Assembly (NCBI RefSeq): GCF_001570525.1
Contig: NZ_BBXC01000019.1
Location: 62,001 to 126,000, forward strand
Length of the DNA: 64,000 nt
From: Herbidospora sakaeratensis
GTDB lineage: Bacteria; Actinomycetota; Actinomycetes; Streptosporangiales; Streptosporangiaceae
Direction: 5' to 3'
The notes beneath the pieces were generated by a model. The model was not told the DNA's origin. It searched no databases and was given only the letters and a program-made list of their open reading frames with translations. Positions 24,914-35,028 of this stretch are shown here, one piece after another; position 1 is the stretch's first letter, and each line of letters opens with the position of its first letter. The translations under genes and the position numbers were made by a program.

Positions 24914-26527
24914 TTAGCGTCCTACCCGTCTCGTCACCATTCCAATGATGGACCGCACTTCCTGGATGCCCAGACGGTGCGCGAGCGCGAGGTAGACGCC
25001 GAGCGCGAGACCGCCGCCGACGACGAGCACGACCAGCGAGCTGAGCACGGTCACCTCGGCGATCCGCACGCTCGCCCACAACACCGCCAGCGCCACGAGG
25101 GCGGCCGGGATCGCCGCGAGGTACATGCGCATCAGTCCCGAGGCGACGGCCCGCCCGCCGAGTCCGCCGACCCGCCGCGACGCCAGCACCCACGTGAGGA
25201 CGCACGCCAGAACGTACGTCACAGTGAACGAACCCGCCAAACCCATGACAACCAGGTCGGGTGGGACAGTGAAGTACAAAGTAAGACCGATCGCTGCGTT
25301 GACCAGCACGTTCGCCCCCGCGATCACCGCCGGAGTACGGGTGTCCCCGAAACTGTAGAAAACCCGCAGCAGCAATTGGAAGACCGAGAACGGCACCAGC
25401 GCGAGGCCGAACACCTGGAGCACGTTGCCGATGTAGATCGCCTGCTCGACCGAGACCGCCCCCCGGCCGAAGATCAGCACCGTCACCGAGGGGCCGAGCA
25501 CCATCAGCAACAACCCGGCGGGCACGATCAGCGCGCTGACGGTCCTGACCCCGCCCGCGAACTCCTCGCGGGCCGAGGCGAAGTCCTTGTCGTGCACGAA
25601 ACGGCTCAGCCGGGGGAGCAGGGCGGTGATCACCGAGACCGCGATGATCCCGTACGGCAGCTGGAAGAGCTGGAAGGCGTAGGAGTAGGGCGTGAGGCCG
25701 CGGCCGTGCACCCCCTCCTCCGCGGCGGCGGCGCCGGCCCCGACGGCCAGGTTGGTGGTGATCACGAAGCCGACCTGGTTGATCACCGTGAAGGCCAGCG
25801 CGCCCGCGCCGAGCCGGGCCATCTCCCCCAGGCCCGCGTTGCGCAGGTCGAACCTCGGCCGGAACCGCACCCCGGCCCGCAGCAGCGAGACGACCAGCAC
25901 GAACGCCTGGGCCACGATGCCGGCCGTGGTGCCGAGTCCGAGCAGCACCAGATCGGCGTGGGTGACCTGGCCGATCTCCGACGGGCCGTCGCTCAGCAGG
26001 TAGGCCGCCGCGACGCCGATGACCACGACGTTGTTGAGCACCGGGGCCCACATCGGGGCGGCGAACCGGTCGCGGGCGTTCAGGATGGCCCCGGCCACGG
26101 CGCCCACGCCGAAGAAGGCGATCTGGGGGAGGATGAACTGGGCCATCGTCACGGCCGCCGCGACACCCTCGGGGGGGAGCTTGTCGGCGTACAGGAGCAC
26201 GAGGGGCCGGGCCAGCACGACCGCGATGATCGCGACGGCGGTGAGGCCGAAGGCGGCGACGGTCAGCAGCCGCTGTTCGTAGGCGGCTCCCCCGTCGGCG
26301 TCGATCTTCTGCCGCCGCACGATCGCCGGCACCACCACGCTGCTCAGCACGCCGGTGATCAGCAGGTCGAGCAGCACGAAGGGGATCGTGTAGGCCACGT
26401 TGTAGGCGTCGCCGAGGATCGCCGTGCCGATGGCGGAGGCCAGGATGGCGGTCCGCAGGAAACCGGTCACACGGGACACCAGCGTGCCCGCCGCCATGAT
26501 CGCGCTCGCGCGCAGCATCCGGCTCAT
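24914..26527 (-). CDS. murJ: Lipid II flippase MurJ (MviN family)
   Basis: Polytopic protein (537 residues, about 14 helices) that moves lipid II across the cytoplasmic membrane for peptidoglycan synthesis. The N-terminus RASAIMAAGTLVSRVTGFLRTAIL is the classical MviN signature, followed by GDAYNVAYTIPFVLLDLLI and conserved charged residues in helices 1, 2 and 8. Mycobacterial MurJ continues into a pseudokinase; this one ends with a short tail (GMVTRRVGR) and the pseudokinase is the next gene. It lies 41 bp after the DUF6049 gene, probably in one operon. Confidence 0.95.
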   Translation of the reverse strand: MSRMLRASAIMAAGTLVSRVTGFLRTAILASAIGTAILGDAYNVAYTIPFVLLDLLITGVLSSVVVPAIVRRQKIDADGGAAYEQRLLTVAAFGLTAVAIIAVVLARPLVLLYADKLPPEGVAAAVTMAQFILPQIAFFGVGAVAGAILNARDRFAAPMWAPVLNNVVVIGVAAAYLLSDGPSEIGQVTHADLVLLGLGTTAGIVAQAFVLVVSLLRAGVRFRPRFDLRNAGLGEMARLGAGALAFTVINQVGFVITTNLAVGAGAAAAEEGVHGRGLTPYSYAFQLFQLPYGIIAVSVITALLPRLSRFVHDKDFASAREEFAGGVRTVSALIVPAGLLLMVLGPSVTVLIFGRGAVSVEQAIYIGNVLQVFGLALVPFSVFQLLLRVFYSFGDTRTPAVIAGANVLVNAAIGLTLYFTVPPDLVVMGLAGSFTVTYVLACVLTWVLASRRVGGLGGRAVASGLMRMYLAAIPAALVALAVLWASVRIAEVTVLSSLVVLVVGGGLALGVYLALAHRLGIQEVRSIIGMVTRRVGR

Positions 26528-26568
26528 CGATCAGCTCCTTGATCCACCCGGCCTACAGCGAGACGAGG

Positions 26569-28656
26569 CTACGCCCCTTGGGGCTCCTCCTGCTCCACGG
26601 GCATCTGCACGGGCGCCGGGAAGACCGGGTCCTTGCGCTGGTGGCGGCGCAGCAGCCGCATGACGACGGCGGCCAGCATGATGGTCACCGCCACGCCGAC
26701 GATCACCAGGGCGATGCCGGTGTATCCGGTGGCGGAGATCACGATCTCGGTCGGCTTGCCGTACTTCCGGCCGTCGGCGGTGAGCAGCTGCACGTCGAAC
26801 TTGGCCTGGCCGTGGTCGGCGGGCACCACGACGGGGATCTCGTAGGTGCCGGCCTTGCCGGCCTGGACCTCGGCCTGCTTCTCGACGAACACCCCGCCGG
26901 CCGCGTCGACCTGGAGCTGGTCGGGGTCGCGCGACTTGACCTCGAGGTTGAAGTTCACGTTCTCGCGGAGCGTGTTGCGCACCGTCACCAGGATGCGGCC
27001 GTTGGTGCCGGCCACCGCGAACGGGTCGTCGGCGCCGACGATGAAGACCCGGGCCATCTGTTTCGCGATCGACGAGTTGAGCTGCCGGGCGTACCCGGGC
27101 GCCTTCTTGCCGCCCCGCCACGACGCGGAGGTCAGCCGCAGCACCGCCCGGTCGTAGGTGCGCTGCCCGCTCGTCGGCAGCGCCATCGCGACGTCGGCGG
27201 TCCGGGCCAGCCGGCGAACCCCGTTCATGTACGACTTGGGCAACTCCCTCTGCCGCGCCTGCGGCGGGTAGACCAGGTCGCCCACCCGGGCGTTCTTGGC
27301 CGGCCTGATCGAGGCCAGCGGCACGTCGCGCACCCACGGCAGCGGCTTGAGCAGCGCGGTCATGAAGGTCGAGTCGGGGTTCCACAGGTGGTTCGAGGGC
27401 ATCGCGATCAGCGGCGCCGCCCGCTCGGCGGTCAGCCCGTTCATAGCGGTCTCGGCGATGTAGCGCTGCCGGGCCGCCACGGTCGCCCCGGCCGCGCGGC
27501 CGTCGGTCGCGAGCAGCCCGCTGAGCACCGGATCGGCCGTCTGCACGATCACCGGCCCGCTCACCGTGTCGACCACCCCGGCCGACCCGGCCCGCGCCGC
27601 GACCGCCTCGGGCGGCAGGGCGGCCTGGGCCAGCAGCACCGTGTCGACGCCGTTGACGGCCAGCGCGTCGAGGGTGTCGCGGTCGACCACCCCGCCGACC
27701 GGCCAGACCGTGGACGTGGTCGCCGACCCCACCTTGAGCAGCTGGTTGGTGGCGAACGAGCCGACCAGCAGCGCCGTGGGGGTGGTCGTGTCGAGCCCGT
27801 TGTGGACGACCGCGCCGAGGTCGGCGTCGGCGTAGGGCATCGCCATGACGGGGTTGTCGGCCAGCGCCGACCGCAGGGAGGTCACCCACTCGGCGCCCTG
27901 GGCCACGCCCTCCTTGGCCGTGCCGTCGAGGTAGTAGGCCCGCGACAACCGCTGGGCGTCGTCGAGCACCGAGCCGTCGACGAACCAGGTGGCGGTCTCG
28001 TCGGTCGCGGTGGCCAGCGCGAGCAGGTTGTTGAGGCGGCCGTCGCCGAACAGGTCGTCGTCGAGGAACGTCTGGTCGTCGGCCCGCTTCGGCTGCGCGG
28101 TCAACGGCAGGGCCAGCGCCAGCCGGGTCGGCTTCACGGCGGTGCCCTCGGGGACGTACGTGAGGAAGGTGCGCTCGACGCCGACGACCTGCCCGGTGGC
28201 GCCGTCGACGGCCTCCACCTCCAGGGGGTAGACGCCCGGCTGGCTGATGCTGAGCTCGGCCGGCGACACCGAGATCGTGAACGGCAGCTTGCCCGAGCCG
28301 TCGAGCGGGGTCGCCTGCACCTTCGGCCGCCACGAGTTCGTGAAGATCGTCTGGCCGGTGACGTAGGCGGCGATGTCGGCGCGCGAGGTGAAGGGGCGTC
28401 CGGCGGCGTATCTGATCTGCACGCGGACGGGGCTCTGCGGGATGCCGGTGACGGCGCCGGCGATGGTGATCGTCTGGTCGGCCCGGGTGGGGGACTCGGG
28501 GCTGAACTCACTCAGCGTGACCGGGTCGGCCGCACGCGCGGTGGCCGCCGCTGCTGTGGGGGCCGCCGGGATCGCCAGGCCCGCACCGGCGAGCAGAAAG
28601 GCGAACAAGACGGGACCGAGGCGACGCACGCCCTGAATGCTATAGGCCCCGGCCAT
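26569..28656 (-). CDS. DUF6049-type envelope protein (Rv3909-like)
   Basis: A 695-residue exported membrane protein of unknown function. It has a signal peptide (about 1-43, ending AATARAA), a long extracytoplasmic region starting with an Ig-like domain (VTLSEFSPESPTRADQTITI), a central alpha/beta part, a second beta-rich domain near 580-650, one membrane helix (ALVIVGVAVTIMLAAVVMRLL) and a cytosolic tail of about 30 residues. Its fixed place upstream of murJ across actinobacteria suggests a role in cell-wall assembly. The topology, with most of the chain outside and a short tail inside, would suit a partner or sensor for the MurJ-pseudokinase pair; this is inference. Confidence 0.85.
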   Translation of the reverse strand: MAGAYSIQGVRRLGPVLFAFLLAGAGLAIPAAPTAAAATARAADPVTLSEFSPESPTRADQTITIAGAVTGIPQSPVRVQIRYAAGRPFTSRADIAAYVTGQTIFTNSWRPKVQATPLDGSGKLPFTISVSPAELSISQPGVYPLEVEAVDGATGQVVGVERTFLTYVPEGTAVKPTRLALALPLTAQPKRADDQTFLDDDLFGDGRLNNLLALATATDETATWFVDGSVLDDAQRLSRAYYLDGTAKEGVAQGAEWVTSLRSALADNPVMAMPYADADLGAVVHNGLDTTTPTALLVGSFATNQLLKVGSATTSTVWPVGGVVDRDTLDALAVNGVDTVLLAQAALPPEAVAARAGSAGVVDTVSGPVIVQTADPVLSGLLATDGRAAGATVAARQRYIAETAMNGLTAERAAPLIAMPSNHLWNPDSTFMTALLKPLPWVRDVPLASIRPAKNARVGDLVYPPQARQRELPKSYMNGVRRLARTADVAMALPTSGQRTYDRAVLRLTSASWRGGKKAPGYARQLNSSIAKQMARVFIVGADDPFAVAGTNGRILVTVRNTLRENVNFNLEVKSRDPDQLQVDAAGGVFVEKQAEVQAGKAGTYEIPVVVPADHGQAKFDVQLLTADGRKYGKPTEIVISATGYTGIALVIVGVAVTIMLAAVVMRLLRRHQRKDPVFPAPVQMPVEQEEPQGA

Positions 28657-28666
28657 ATGGCCGTTG

Positions 28667-29170
28667 TCAGCTTGCCAGGCCGTGACCGGCGAGCTCCACC
28701 GGCTTTCCCGAGGCCAGGGGGAACAGATGCACAGCGCGTAGTCGCAGCGCTGTCATGCGTTCACCCGTCGCGGTGTGCACGAACGCGTCGGGGTCGGTGG
28801 CGTCGACCAGCCGCCGGTCGATCAGCAGGGTGAGCTTCTCGGGGAGCAGCAGCGGGCAGACCAGCCCGGCCGCGTAGTCGGTGACCGCGTTGACGGTGTA
28901 GGAGGAGGCGGGCCTGACCCGTTCGGCGCCTAACGCGGCGGCGATCACGCTCGGCCGGGGCTTGCGGGCCACCGAGCTGATGACGGCGACGGGTTCGCGG
29001 CACCCCCGGGTGGTCACCTCGAACACGGTGACGGTCACGCAGGTCTCCGGCGGGACTCCGAGCATCTTGGGCAGCTCGTCGGCGGAAGTCAGGACGCGTG
29101 GAAGCCGTACGATTTCATGGTGGATTTGACGGGCGAGGAGCCAGCGATGGATCGCGAGGGCGTCCTGCAT
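28667..29170 (-). CDS. YbaK/ProX-type aminoacyl-tRNA deacylase family protein
   Basis: A 167-residue protein with the YbaK fold pattern: LAIHRWLLARQIHHEIVRLP at the start, VTVFEVTTRGCREPVAVISS, KPRPSVIAAALGAERVRPAS, then the strand and loop YAAGLVCPLLLPEKLTLLID. Relatives hydrolyse mischarged tRNAs such as Cys-tRNA-Pro. The start at ATG 29170 has GGAG nine bases upstream. It occupies the spot where mycobacteria carry the NUDIX gene mutT4 between the DUF6049 gene and pcnA. The usual lysine of the YbaK active site cannot be placed with certainty, so the activity is unproven. Confidence 0.75.
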   Translation of the reverse strand: MQDALAIHRWLLARQIHHEIVRLPRVLTSADELPKMLGVPPETCVTVTVFEVTTRGCREPVAVISSVARKPRPSVIAAALGAERVRPASSYTVNAVTDYAAGLVCPLLLPEKLTLLIDRRLVDATDPDAFVHTATGERMTALRLRAVHLFPLASGKPVELAGHGLAS

Positions 29171-29284
29171 GTGGTGTGCTCCTTCTCCCGGCCCCCGACA
29201 GATCTGCACTGAACGTAGCCTGCTGATCGCCATAGGTGTATTAGCCCAGTGGCACCTGTTCCGTAACCGAAGGACCTACCCAGC

Positions 29285-30700
29285 TTGTCCCCTACAAACC
29301 CGATAGAGAACGCTCTGGCCGACCTGCTCCGCCGGATCGAACCCGTCGCCCACGAACTGGGCGACCTGTTCGCCAAACACGGCCACGAGCTGGCCCTCGT
29401 GGGCGGGCCGGTGCGCGACGTGCTGCTCGGCCGGTCGGGGGCCGACCTCGATTTCACCACCGACGCCCATCCTGAACGCGTTCTGGAGATCGTGCGCGAT
29501 TGGGGCGACGCGATCTGGACGATCGGCATCGACTTCGGCACGGTCGGCGTACGCAAGGGCGACTGGCAGCTCGAGATCACGACCTACCGCAGCGAGTCGT
29601 ACGACCCCAAGTCGCGCAAGCCCGAGGTGTCCTACGGCGACACGCTCGAAGCCGACCTGGCCCGGCGCGACTTCGCGGTCAACGCGATGGCGGTCCGGCT
29701 GCCCAGCCGGGAGTTCGTCGACCCCTACGGCGGGCTGGGCGACCTGGCCCGCAAGGTGCTGCGCACGCCCGGCACGCCGGAGCAGTCGTTCGACGACGAC
29801 CCGCTGCGCATGCTGCGCGCGGCCCGGTTCGCCTCGCAGCTCGGGTTCACCGTCGACCCCGACGCGATCAGGGCGATGACCGAGATGGCCGGCCGCATCG
29901 AGATCGTCTCGGCCGAGCGCATCCAGGCCGAGCTCGACAAGCTGATCTGCGGCGCCCACCCGCGCGAGGGCCTGACCATCCTGGTCGAGACGGGCCTGGC
30001 CGACCACGTCCTGCCCGAGCTGCCCAAGCTGCGGCTGGAGATCGACGAGCACCACCGGCACAAGGACGTCTACGAGCACACGCTGATCGTGCTCGACCAG
30101 GCCATCGCGCAGGAGGTCGGCGGTCCCGACCGGGTGCTGCGCTGGGCGGCGCTGCTCCACGACATCGGCAAGCCCAAGACACGCAGGAACGAGCCCGGCA
30201 ACCGGGTCTCCTTCCACCACCACGAGGTCGTCGGCGCCCAGATGACCAAGCGTCGCCTGACCGCGCTGCGGTTCCCCAAAGAGGTGACCTCCGACGTCGC
30301 CCGTCTCGTCGAGCTGCACCTGCGCTTCCACGGCTACGGCACCGGCGAGTGGACCGACAGCGCGGTGCGCCGCTACGTCCGCGACGCCGACCACCTGCTC
30401 GACCGGCTCCACAAGCTGACCCGGGCCGACTGCACCACCCGCAACAAGCGCAAGGCCGCCGCCCTGGCCCGCACCTACGACCAGCTCGAAGAGCGCATCG
30501 CGAAGCTGGCCGAAGAGGAGGAACTGGCCAAGATCCGGCCCGAGCTCGACGGCAACGAGATCCAGGAGATCCTCGGCATCCCGCCGGGTCCGATGATCGG
30601 CAAGGCGTACAAGTTCCTGCTCGACCTGCGGATGGACGAGGGCATGCTCGGCAAGGACGTCGCCCGCGCCCGCCTGCTGGAATGGGCGGCCGCCCAGTGA
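29285..30700 (+). CDS. pcnA: CCA tRNA nucleotidyltransferase / polymerase with HD domain
   Basis: Class II nucleotidyltransferase that adds or repairs tRNA 3' CCA. The 471-residue product has the motif [13 protein letters not shown] (head, flexible loop), DLDFTTDA with the two metal-binding aspartates, [25 protein letters not shown] (neck, base selection), and a C-terminal HD domain HKDVYEHT...[10 protein letters not shown]. The start codon is TTG 29285 in a poor context; a few residues at the N-terminus are uncertain. Its stop overlaps bioA's GTG (GTGA). Actinobacterial annotation often calls it PcnA, but CCA addition is the expected role. Confidence 0.93.
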   Translation: MSPTNPIENALADLLRRIEPVAHELGDLFAKHGHELALVGGPVRDVLLGRSGADLDFTTDAHPERVLEIVRDWGDAIWTIGIDFGTVGVRKGDWQLEITTYRSESYDPKSRKPEVSYGDTLEADLARRDFAVNAMAVRLPSREFVDPYGGLGDLARKVLRTPGTPEQSFDDDPLRMLRAARFASQLGFTVDPDAIRAMTEMAGRIEIVSAERIQAELDKLICGAHPREGLTILVETGLADHVLPELPKLRLEIDEHHRHKDVYEHTLIVLDQAIAQEVGGPDRVLRWAALLHDIGKPKTRRNEPGNRVSFHHHEVVGAQMTKRRLTALRFPKEVTSDVARLVELHLRFHGYGTGEWTDSAVRRYVRDADHLLDRLHKLTRADCTTRNKRKAAALARTYDQLEERIAKLAEEEELAKIRPELDGNEIQEILGIPPGPMIGKAYKFLLDLRMDEGMLGKDVARARLLEWAAAQ

Positions 30701-31914
30701 ACCTCGCGGAGCTCGACAGCAAGCACGTCTGGCACCCCTACGCGACGGTGCCGCCGGCCGTGCCCACCCATGTGGTGGAGAGCGCCGAGGGTGTCCGTCT
30801 CACGCTCGCCGACGGCCGCGAGGTCGTCGACGGCATGTCGTCGTGGTGGGCGGCCATCCACGGTTACCGGGTGCCGGAGATCGACGCCGCGATCACCGGC
30901 CAGCTCGGGCGTATGGCCCACGTGATGTTCGGCGGGCTCACCCACGAGCCGGCGATCCGGCTGGCCGAGCGGCTGGCCGCGATGACCGGCTACGAGAAGG
31001 TCTTCCTGGCCGACTCGGGCAGCGTCGCGGTCGAGGTCGCGATCAAGATGGCCGTCCAGGCGACCGGGAAACGGCGGCTGCTGACGGTCCGGGGCGGCTA
31101 CCACGGCGACACGTTCGGGTGCATGTCGGTGTGCGACCCGGTCAACGGGATGCACCACATCTTCACGGGCGCGGTGGCCGAACAGGTCTTCGCGCCGGTG
31201 CCGCCGCTCGGCTACGACACCCCGGTCGACCCCTCCTACGTCGAGGAGGTCGACCGGCTGGCCGCTGATCCGGCGGTCGGTGCGCTGATCCTGGAACCCG
31301 TCGTCCAGGGCGCCGGGGGGATGCGCTTCTACAACCCGGCCTACCTGAGGGCGTTCCGCGAGATCTGCGACCGCCGCGGGCTGCTGCTGATCGCCGACGA
31401 GATCGCCACCGGCTTCGGCCGCTCGGGCACCCTGTTCGGCTGCGACCACGCCGACATCAGGGCCGACATCGTCACCCTGGGCAAGGCGATGACCGGCGGC
31501 TACCTGACCATGGCCGCCACCCTGACCACTCCCGAGATCGCCGAGCGCATCGGGCTGCTGATGCACGGGCCGACGTACATGGGCAACCCGCTGGCCGCCG
31601 CCGCGGCCGGCGCCTCGCTCGACCTGCTGGCCGCCCGCCCGTGGCGGGCCGAGGTCGGCCTCATCGAGGAGACCCTGCGCAAGGGCCTGGCTCCGGCGCA
31701 GGGTTCGGTCGCCGATGTACGCGTCCTCGGCGCCATCGGCGTCATCGAGTGTCACCAGCCGGTCGACATGAAGAAGGCGCAGGACACCGCGCTCGATCAC
31801 GGTGTCTGGCTGCGCCCCTTCGGAAAACTCGTCTACGCGATGCCGCCCTACGCCTGCACCGAGGCGGAGGTGGCGACCATCGCCGCGGCGATGGTCGCCG
31901 CGGCTACGGCTTGA
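30697..31914 (+). CDS. bioA: Adenosylmethionine--8-amino-7-oxononanoate aminotransferase
   Basis: PLP enzyme of biotin synthesis converting KAPA to DAPA with SAM as amino donor. The 405-residue product starts at GTG 30697, inside the pcnA stop. Diagnostic features are SKHVWHPYA at the N-terminus, [13 protein letters not shown] (substrate tyrosine/tryptophan), [10 protein letters not shown], the PLP-aspartate motif [13 protein letters not shown] and [10 protein letters not shown] with Lys263. No other bio gene is in the window, so bioA is isolated from bioB/D/F here. Its end overlaps the convergent MFS gene by 11 bp. Confidence 0.93.
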   Translation: MNLAELDSKHVWHPYATVPPAVPTHVVESAEGVRLTLADGREVVDGMSSWWAAIHGYRVPEIDAAITGQLGRMAHVMFGGLTHEPAIRLAERLAAMTGYEKVFLADSGSVAVEVAIKMAVQATGKRRLLTVRGGYHGDTFGCMSVCDPVNGMHHIFTGAVAEQVFAPVPPLGYDTPVDPSYVEEVDRLAADPAVGALILEPVVQGAGGMRFYNPAYLRAFREICDRRGLLLIADEIATGFGRSGTLFGCDHADIRADIVTLGKAMTGGYLTMAATLTTPEIAERIGLLMHGPTYMGNPLAAAAAGASLDLLAARPWRAEVGLIEETLRKGLAPAQGSVADVRVLGAIGVIECHQPVDMKKAQDTALDHGVWLRPFGKLVYAMPPYACTEAEVATIAAAMVAAATA

Positions 31915-33205
31915 CGGGGAGCGGCTCCGCCTGCCGGACGACCGGAAGCACGGCCAGCCGGTAGGCGCCCGCCGCCACGAAGTAGAGCACGGTGACCATC
32001 GTCAGCACGAAGAACGACTTGCCGTCGGGCGGCAGCAGCGCCGCCGAGATCGACACGCCGGCCACCATCATGCCGTTGAACAGCAGGTCGTAGATCGAGA
32101 AGACGCGCCCCCGGTAGGCGTCGGCGATGCCGCGCTGGACGACGACGTCGGTGCAGATCTTGCCGCTCTGGCCCAGCACGCCGGTCACGAACCCGGTGAC
32201 CAGGAAGCCCCACTGCTGGAACGGCGCGCACAACACGAACTCCAGCGCGCCGCACAGGCCCAGGGTGATCGGGATCCACGACTCGATCCGGAACCGCTGG
32301 GTCGCCCACGGGGTCAGGAAGGCCGCCGCGAAGTAGCCCAGCCCCGAGGTGGCCACCACGCCGCTGAGGGCCATCAGCCCCACCTCGGCGTCGGTGGTGA
32401 AGTAGTAGCGGTAGAGCATCAGCACCATGCCGAGCGACATGCCGTAGAGGATCCGGTGCGCGGCCATGCTCCCGAGGGCCGCGGCGGGACCCCGCCGGTG
32501 GGCGATGTAACGCACGCCGTCGACCAGCCCGCTCAGGACGTGACGCACGGCGTCGCGGGCCTGTGGCCGCTCGGGGTCGAACGAGGGGCCGAGCAGCTGC
32601 CGGCTCATCTGCCGGGCGATCAGCGCGCTGGACGCGAAGATCACGCCGGAGATGACCAGGATCCCGGCGGTGCCGAGGTGTTCGGGCCCGAGGATCCACC
32701 GCAGCCCGAAGCCGACACCCGCGCCCACGAACGTCACGACGGTCCCGGAGGTCGGCGTGACCGCGTTCGCGATCATGAGCGTGTCTTTGGGCACGACGTG
32801 GGGCAAGGAGGCCCCGAGCGCCGAGAGGAAGAAGCGGTTGACGCCGAGCACGCCGAAGGCGGTGGCGTAGAAGATCCAGTCGGGGGCGTGGGCCGCGACC
32901 GCGGCGGCCGACAGCAGCAGCAGGCCGGCTCGGATGAGGGGGGCGATCACCAGGATCTGGCGCCGTGACCAGCGGTCGATGAAGACCCCGGCGAAGGGAC
33001 CGATGATCGAGTAGGGCAGCAGGAGGACCGCGAAGGCGGCCGCGACATCGGCGACCGACGTCTGCTTCTCCGGACTGAAGAAGGCGTACCCGGCCACCGC
33101 GAGCTGGAAGATCCCGTCGGAGAACTGCGAGACCAGCCGGGTGCCGAAGAGCCGTCGGAAGTCCCTGCCTCGCAACACCACACGAAGATCTGAGACGTAG
33201 GACAC
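31904..33205 (-). CDS. MFS transporter
   Basis: A 433-residue polytopic protein with about 12 helices. The loop 2-3 motif of the major facilitator family appears as [14 protein letters not shown], and a related [16 protein letters not shown] sits at the start of the second half. It resembles the MFS_3/enterobactin-exporter-like group of drug or siderophore exporters. It starts at GTG 33205 and is divergent from idi. The substrate cannot be inferred from its neighbours. Confidence 0.88.
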   Translation of the reverse strand: MSYVSDLRVVLRGRDFRRLFGTRLVSQFSDGIFQLAVAGYAFFSPEKQTSVADVAAAFAVLLLPYSIIGPFAGVFIDRWSRRQILVIAPLIRAGLLLLSAAAVAAHAPDWIFYATAFGVLGVNRFFLSALGASLPHVVPKDTLMIANAVTPTSGTVVTFVGAGVGFGLRWILGPEHLGTAGILVISGVIFASSALIARQMSRQLLGPSFDPERPQARDAVRHVLSGLVDGVRYIAHRRGPAAALGSMAAHRILYGMSLGMVLMLYRYYFTTDAEVGLMALSGVVATSGLGYFAAAFLTPWATQRFRIESWIPITLGLCGALEFVLCAPFQQWGFLVTGFVTGVLGQSGKICTDVVVQRGIADAYRGRVFSIYDLLFNGMMVAGVSISAALLPPDGKSFFVLTMVTVLYFVAAGAYRLAVLPVVRQAEPLPVKP

Positions 33206-33295
33206 GTCGTCAGCCTACGCGCGGGGCAAGCCTGGGACATCAGGGTCATCCCCGATAGGGCAGAACCGGAACGGAAGAGACCGTAGTCTCATTGC

Positions 33296-33883
33296 GTGAC
33301 GAACGATGAACACGTCGTGCTTGTTGACCCTGCGGGCAACGCGGTGGGCACCGCCCCCAAGTCCACGGTCCACGGCACGGCCACCCCCCTGCACATGGCC
33401 TTCTCCAGCTACGTCTTCGACGCGTCGGGCAACGTGCTGCTCACCCGCCGCGCCGACCACAAGATCACCTGGCCCGGGGTGCTGACCAACAGCTGCTGTG
33501 GTCACCCCCTGCCCGGTGAGGGCCTCCCGTCGGCTGTGATTCGCCGGCTGTCCCACGAGCTTTCGCTGACCGTTTCCTCGGTCGACCTGCTGCTCCCCCG
33601 CTTCTCCTACCGCGCGGTCATGCCCGACGGCACGGTCGAGCACGAACTGTGCCCGGTCTACCGCGCCCTGGTGGGCGAGGAGCCGACCGCCAACCCCGAC
33701 GAGGTCGGCAGCGTCCTGTGGATGCCGTGGAAGGAGTTCTCCGACCAGGTGCTGGCGGGCGAGCTGGAGATCTCCCCGTGGGCCGCCGAGCAGCTGCCCC
33801 AGCTGGTCGCGCTCGGCCCCGATCCCCTCACGTGGCCGGTGGCCGATCCTGACGACCTTCCTCCGGCCGTACGCGATCTGTAG
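33296..33883 (+). CDS. idi: Isopentenyl-diphosphate delta-isomerase, type I
   Basis: Nudix-fold enzyme interconverting IPP and DMAPP for isoprenoid synthesis. The 195-residue product contains the active-site cysteine motif TNSCCGHP, the shifted Nudix-like helix GLPSAVIRRLSHELSL, and EHELCPVYRALVGE with the second catalytic glutamate region. GTG 33296 is the start. A very strong terminator follows at once. Isoprenoid precursors here would feed undecaprenyl carrier lipids and menaquinone. Confidence 0.94.
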   Translation: MTNDEHVVLVDPAGNAVGTAPKSTVHGTATPLHMAFSSYVFDASGNVLLTRRADHKITWPGVLTNSCCGHPLPGEGLPSAVIRRLSHELSLTVSSVDLLLPRFSYRAVMPDGTVEHELCPVYRALVGEEPTANPDEVGSVLWMPWKEFSDQVLAGELEISPWAAEQLPQLVALGPDPLTWPVADPDDLPPAVRDL

Positions 33884-33887
33884 AAAA

Positions 33888-33921
33888 GCCGAGGGCCCCG
33901 GGATGTCCCGGGGCCCTCGGC
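33888..33921. terminator. Bidirectional terminator between idi and ino1
   Basis: GCCGAGGGCCCCGGGA (33888-33903) is complementary to TCCCGGGGCCCTCGGC (33906-33921), a 16-bp near-perfect palindrome between two convergent genes. Confidence 0.9.
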
Positions 33922-33927
33922 TGTGGT

Positions 33928-35007
33928 CTAGCGCTCGACCTCGCCGCTGATGAACTTCTCCACCGCGTCGCGGGCGTCGTCGTCGGAGTACTGCTCCGGC
34001 GGCGACTTCATGAAGTAGGAGGACGCCGACAGGATCGGCCCGCCGATGCCCCGGTCGAGGGCGATCTTGGCGGCCCTGACGGCGTCGATGATGACGCCGG
34101 CCGAGTTGGGCGAGTCCCACACTTCGAGCTTGTACTCGAGGTTGAGCGGGGTGTCGCCGAACGAGCGGCCCTCGAGGCGGACGTAGGCCCACTTGCGGTC
34201 GTCGAGCCACGGCACGTGGTCGGACGGGCCGATGTGGACGTCGGCCTTGGCCATCTCGTGCGGGATCTGCGAGGTGACCGACTGGGTCTTGGAGATCTTC
34301 TTCGACTGGAGGCGCTTGCGCTCCAGCATGTTCATGAAGTCCATGTTCCCGCCGAAGTTGAGCTGGTAGGTGCGCAGCAGCTCGACCCCGCGGTCTTCGA
34401 ACAGCTTGGCCATCACGCGGTGGGTGATGGTGGCGCCGACCTGCGACTTGATGTCGTCGCCGACGATCGGCACCCCGGCGTCGGTGAACTTCTGGGCCCA
34501 CTCGGGGTCGGAGGCGATGAAGACGGGCAGCGCGTTGACGAAGGCGACCTTGGCGTCGATCGCGCACTGCGCGTAGAAGCGGTCGGCCTCCTCCGAGCCC
34601 ACGGGCAGGTAGGAGACGAGCACGTCGACGCGGGCGTCCTTGAGCACCTGGACCACGTCGACCGCGTGGTCGTCGGACTCCTGGATGATCTCGCGGTAGT
34701 ACTCCCCGAGACCGTCGAGGGTCGGACCACGCTGGACGTTCACGCCGAGCGGCGGCACGTCGCAGAACTGGATGGTGTTGTTCTCGGAGGCGAGGATCGC
34801 CTCGGAGAGGTCACGCCCGACCTTCTTGGCGTCGACGTCGAAGGCCGCCACGAACTCGACGTCGCCGACGTGGTAGTCGCCGAACTGGACGTGCATCAGG
34901 CCCGGCACACGCATGGCCGGGTCGGCGTCCTTGTAGTAGTGGACGCCCTGCACCAGTGAGGCGGCGCAGTTCCCCACACCCACGATGGCTACGCGCACCG
35001 AACCCAT
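33928..35007 (-). CDS. ino1: Inositol-3-phosphate synthase
   Basis: NAD-dependent enzyme converting glucose 6-phosphate to 1L-myo-inositol 1-phosphate, the first step towards phosphatidylinositol and mycothiol. The 359-residue actinobacterial form begins with the Rossmann motif [16 protein letters not shown] and has [23 protein letters not shown] and [18 protein letters not shown] in the catalytic domain. ATG 35007 has AAAGGAG upstream. padR ends 21 bp before it on the same strand; the pair is conserved in actinobacteria (Rv0046c-Rv0047c), so the PadR protein may regulate ino1. Confidence 0.95.
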   Translation of the reverse strand: MGSVRVAIVGVGNCAASLVQGVHYYKDADPAMRVPGLMHVQFGDYHVGDVEFVAAFDVDAKKVGRDLSEAILASENNTIQFCDVPPLGVNVQRGPTLDGLGEYYREIIQESDDHAVDVVQVLKDARVDVLVSYLPVGSEEADRFYAQCAIDAKVAFVNALPVFIASDPEWAQKFTDAGVPIVGDDIKSQVGATITHRVMAKLFEDRGVELLRTYQLNFGGNMDFMNMLERKRLQSKKISKTQSVTSQIPHEMAKADVHIGPSDHVPWLDDRKWAYVRLEGRSFGDTPLNLEYKLEVWDSPNSAGVIIDAVRAAKIALDRGIGGPILSASSYFMKSPPEQYSDDDARDAVEKFISGEVER

Positions 35008-35028
35008 CGCACTCGCTCCTTTGGATCG

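Noticed and set aside
24899-26542. A 547-codon open frame on the plus strand
   Set aside because: Antisense to murJ; low-complexity His/Asp/Gly/Arg translation, no ribosome site.
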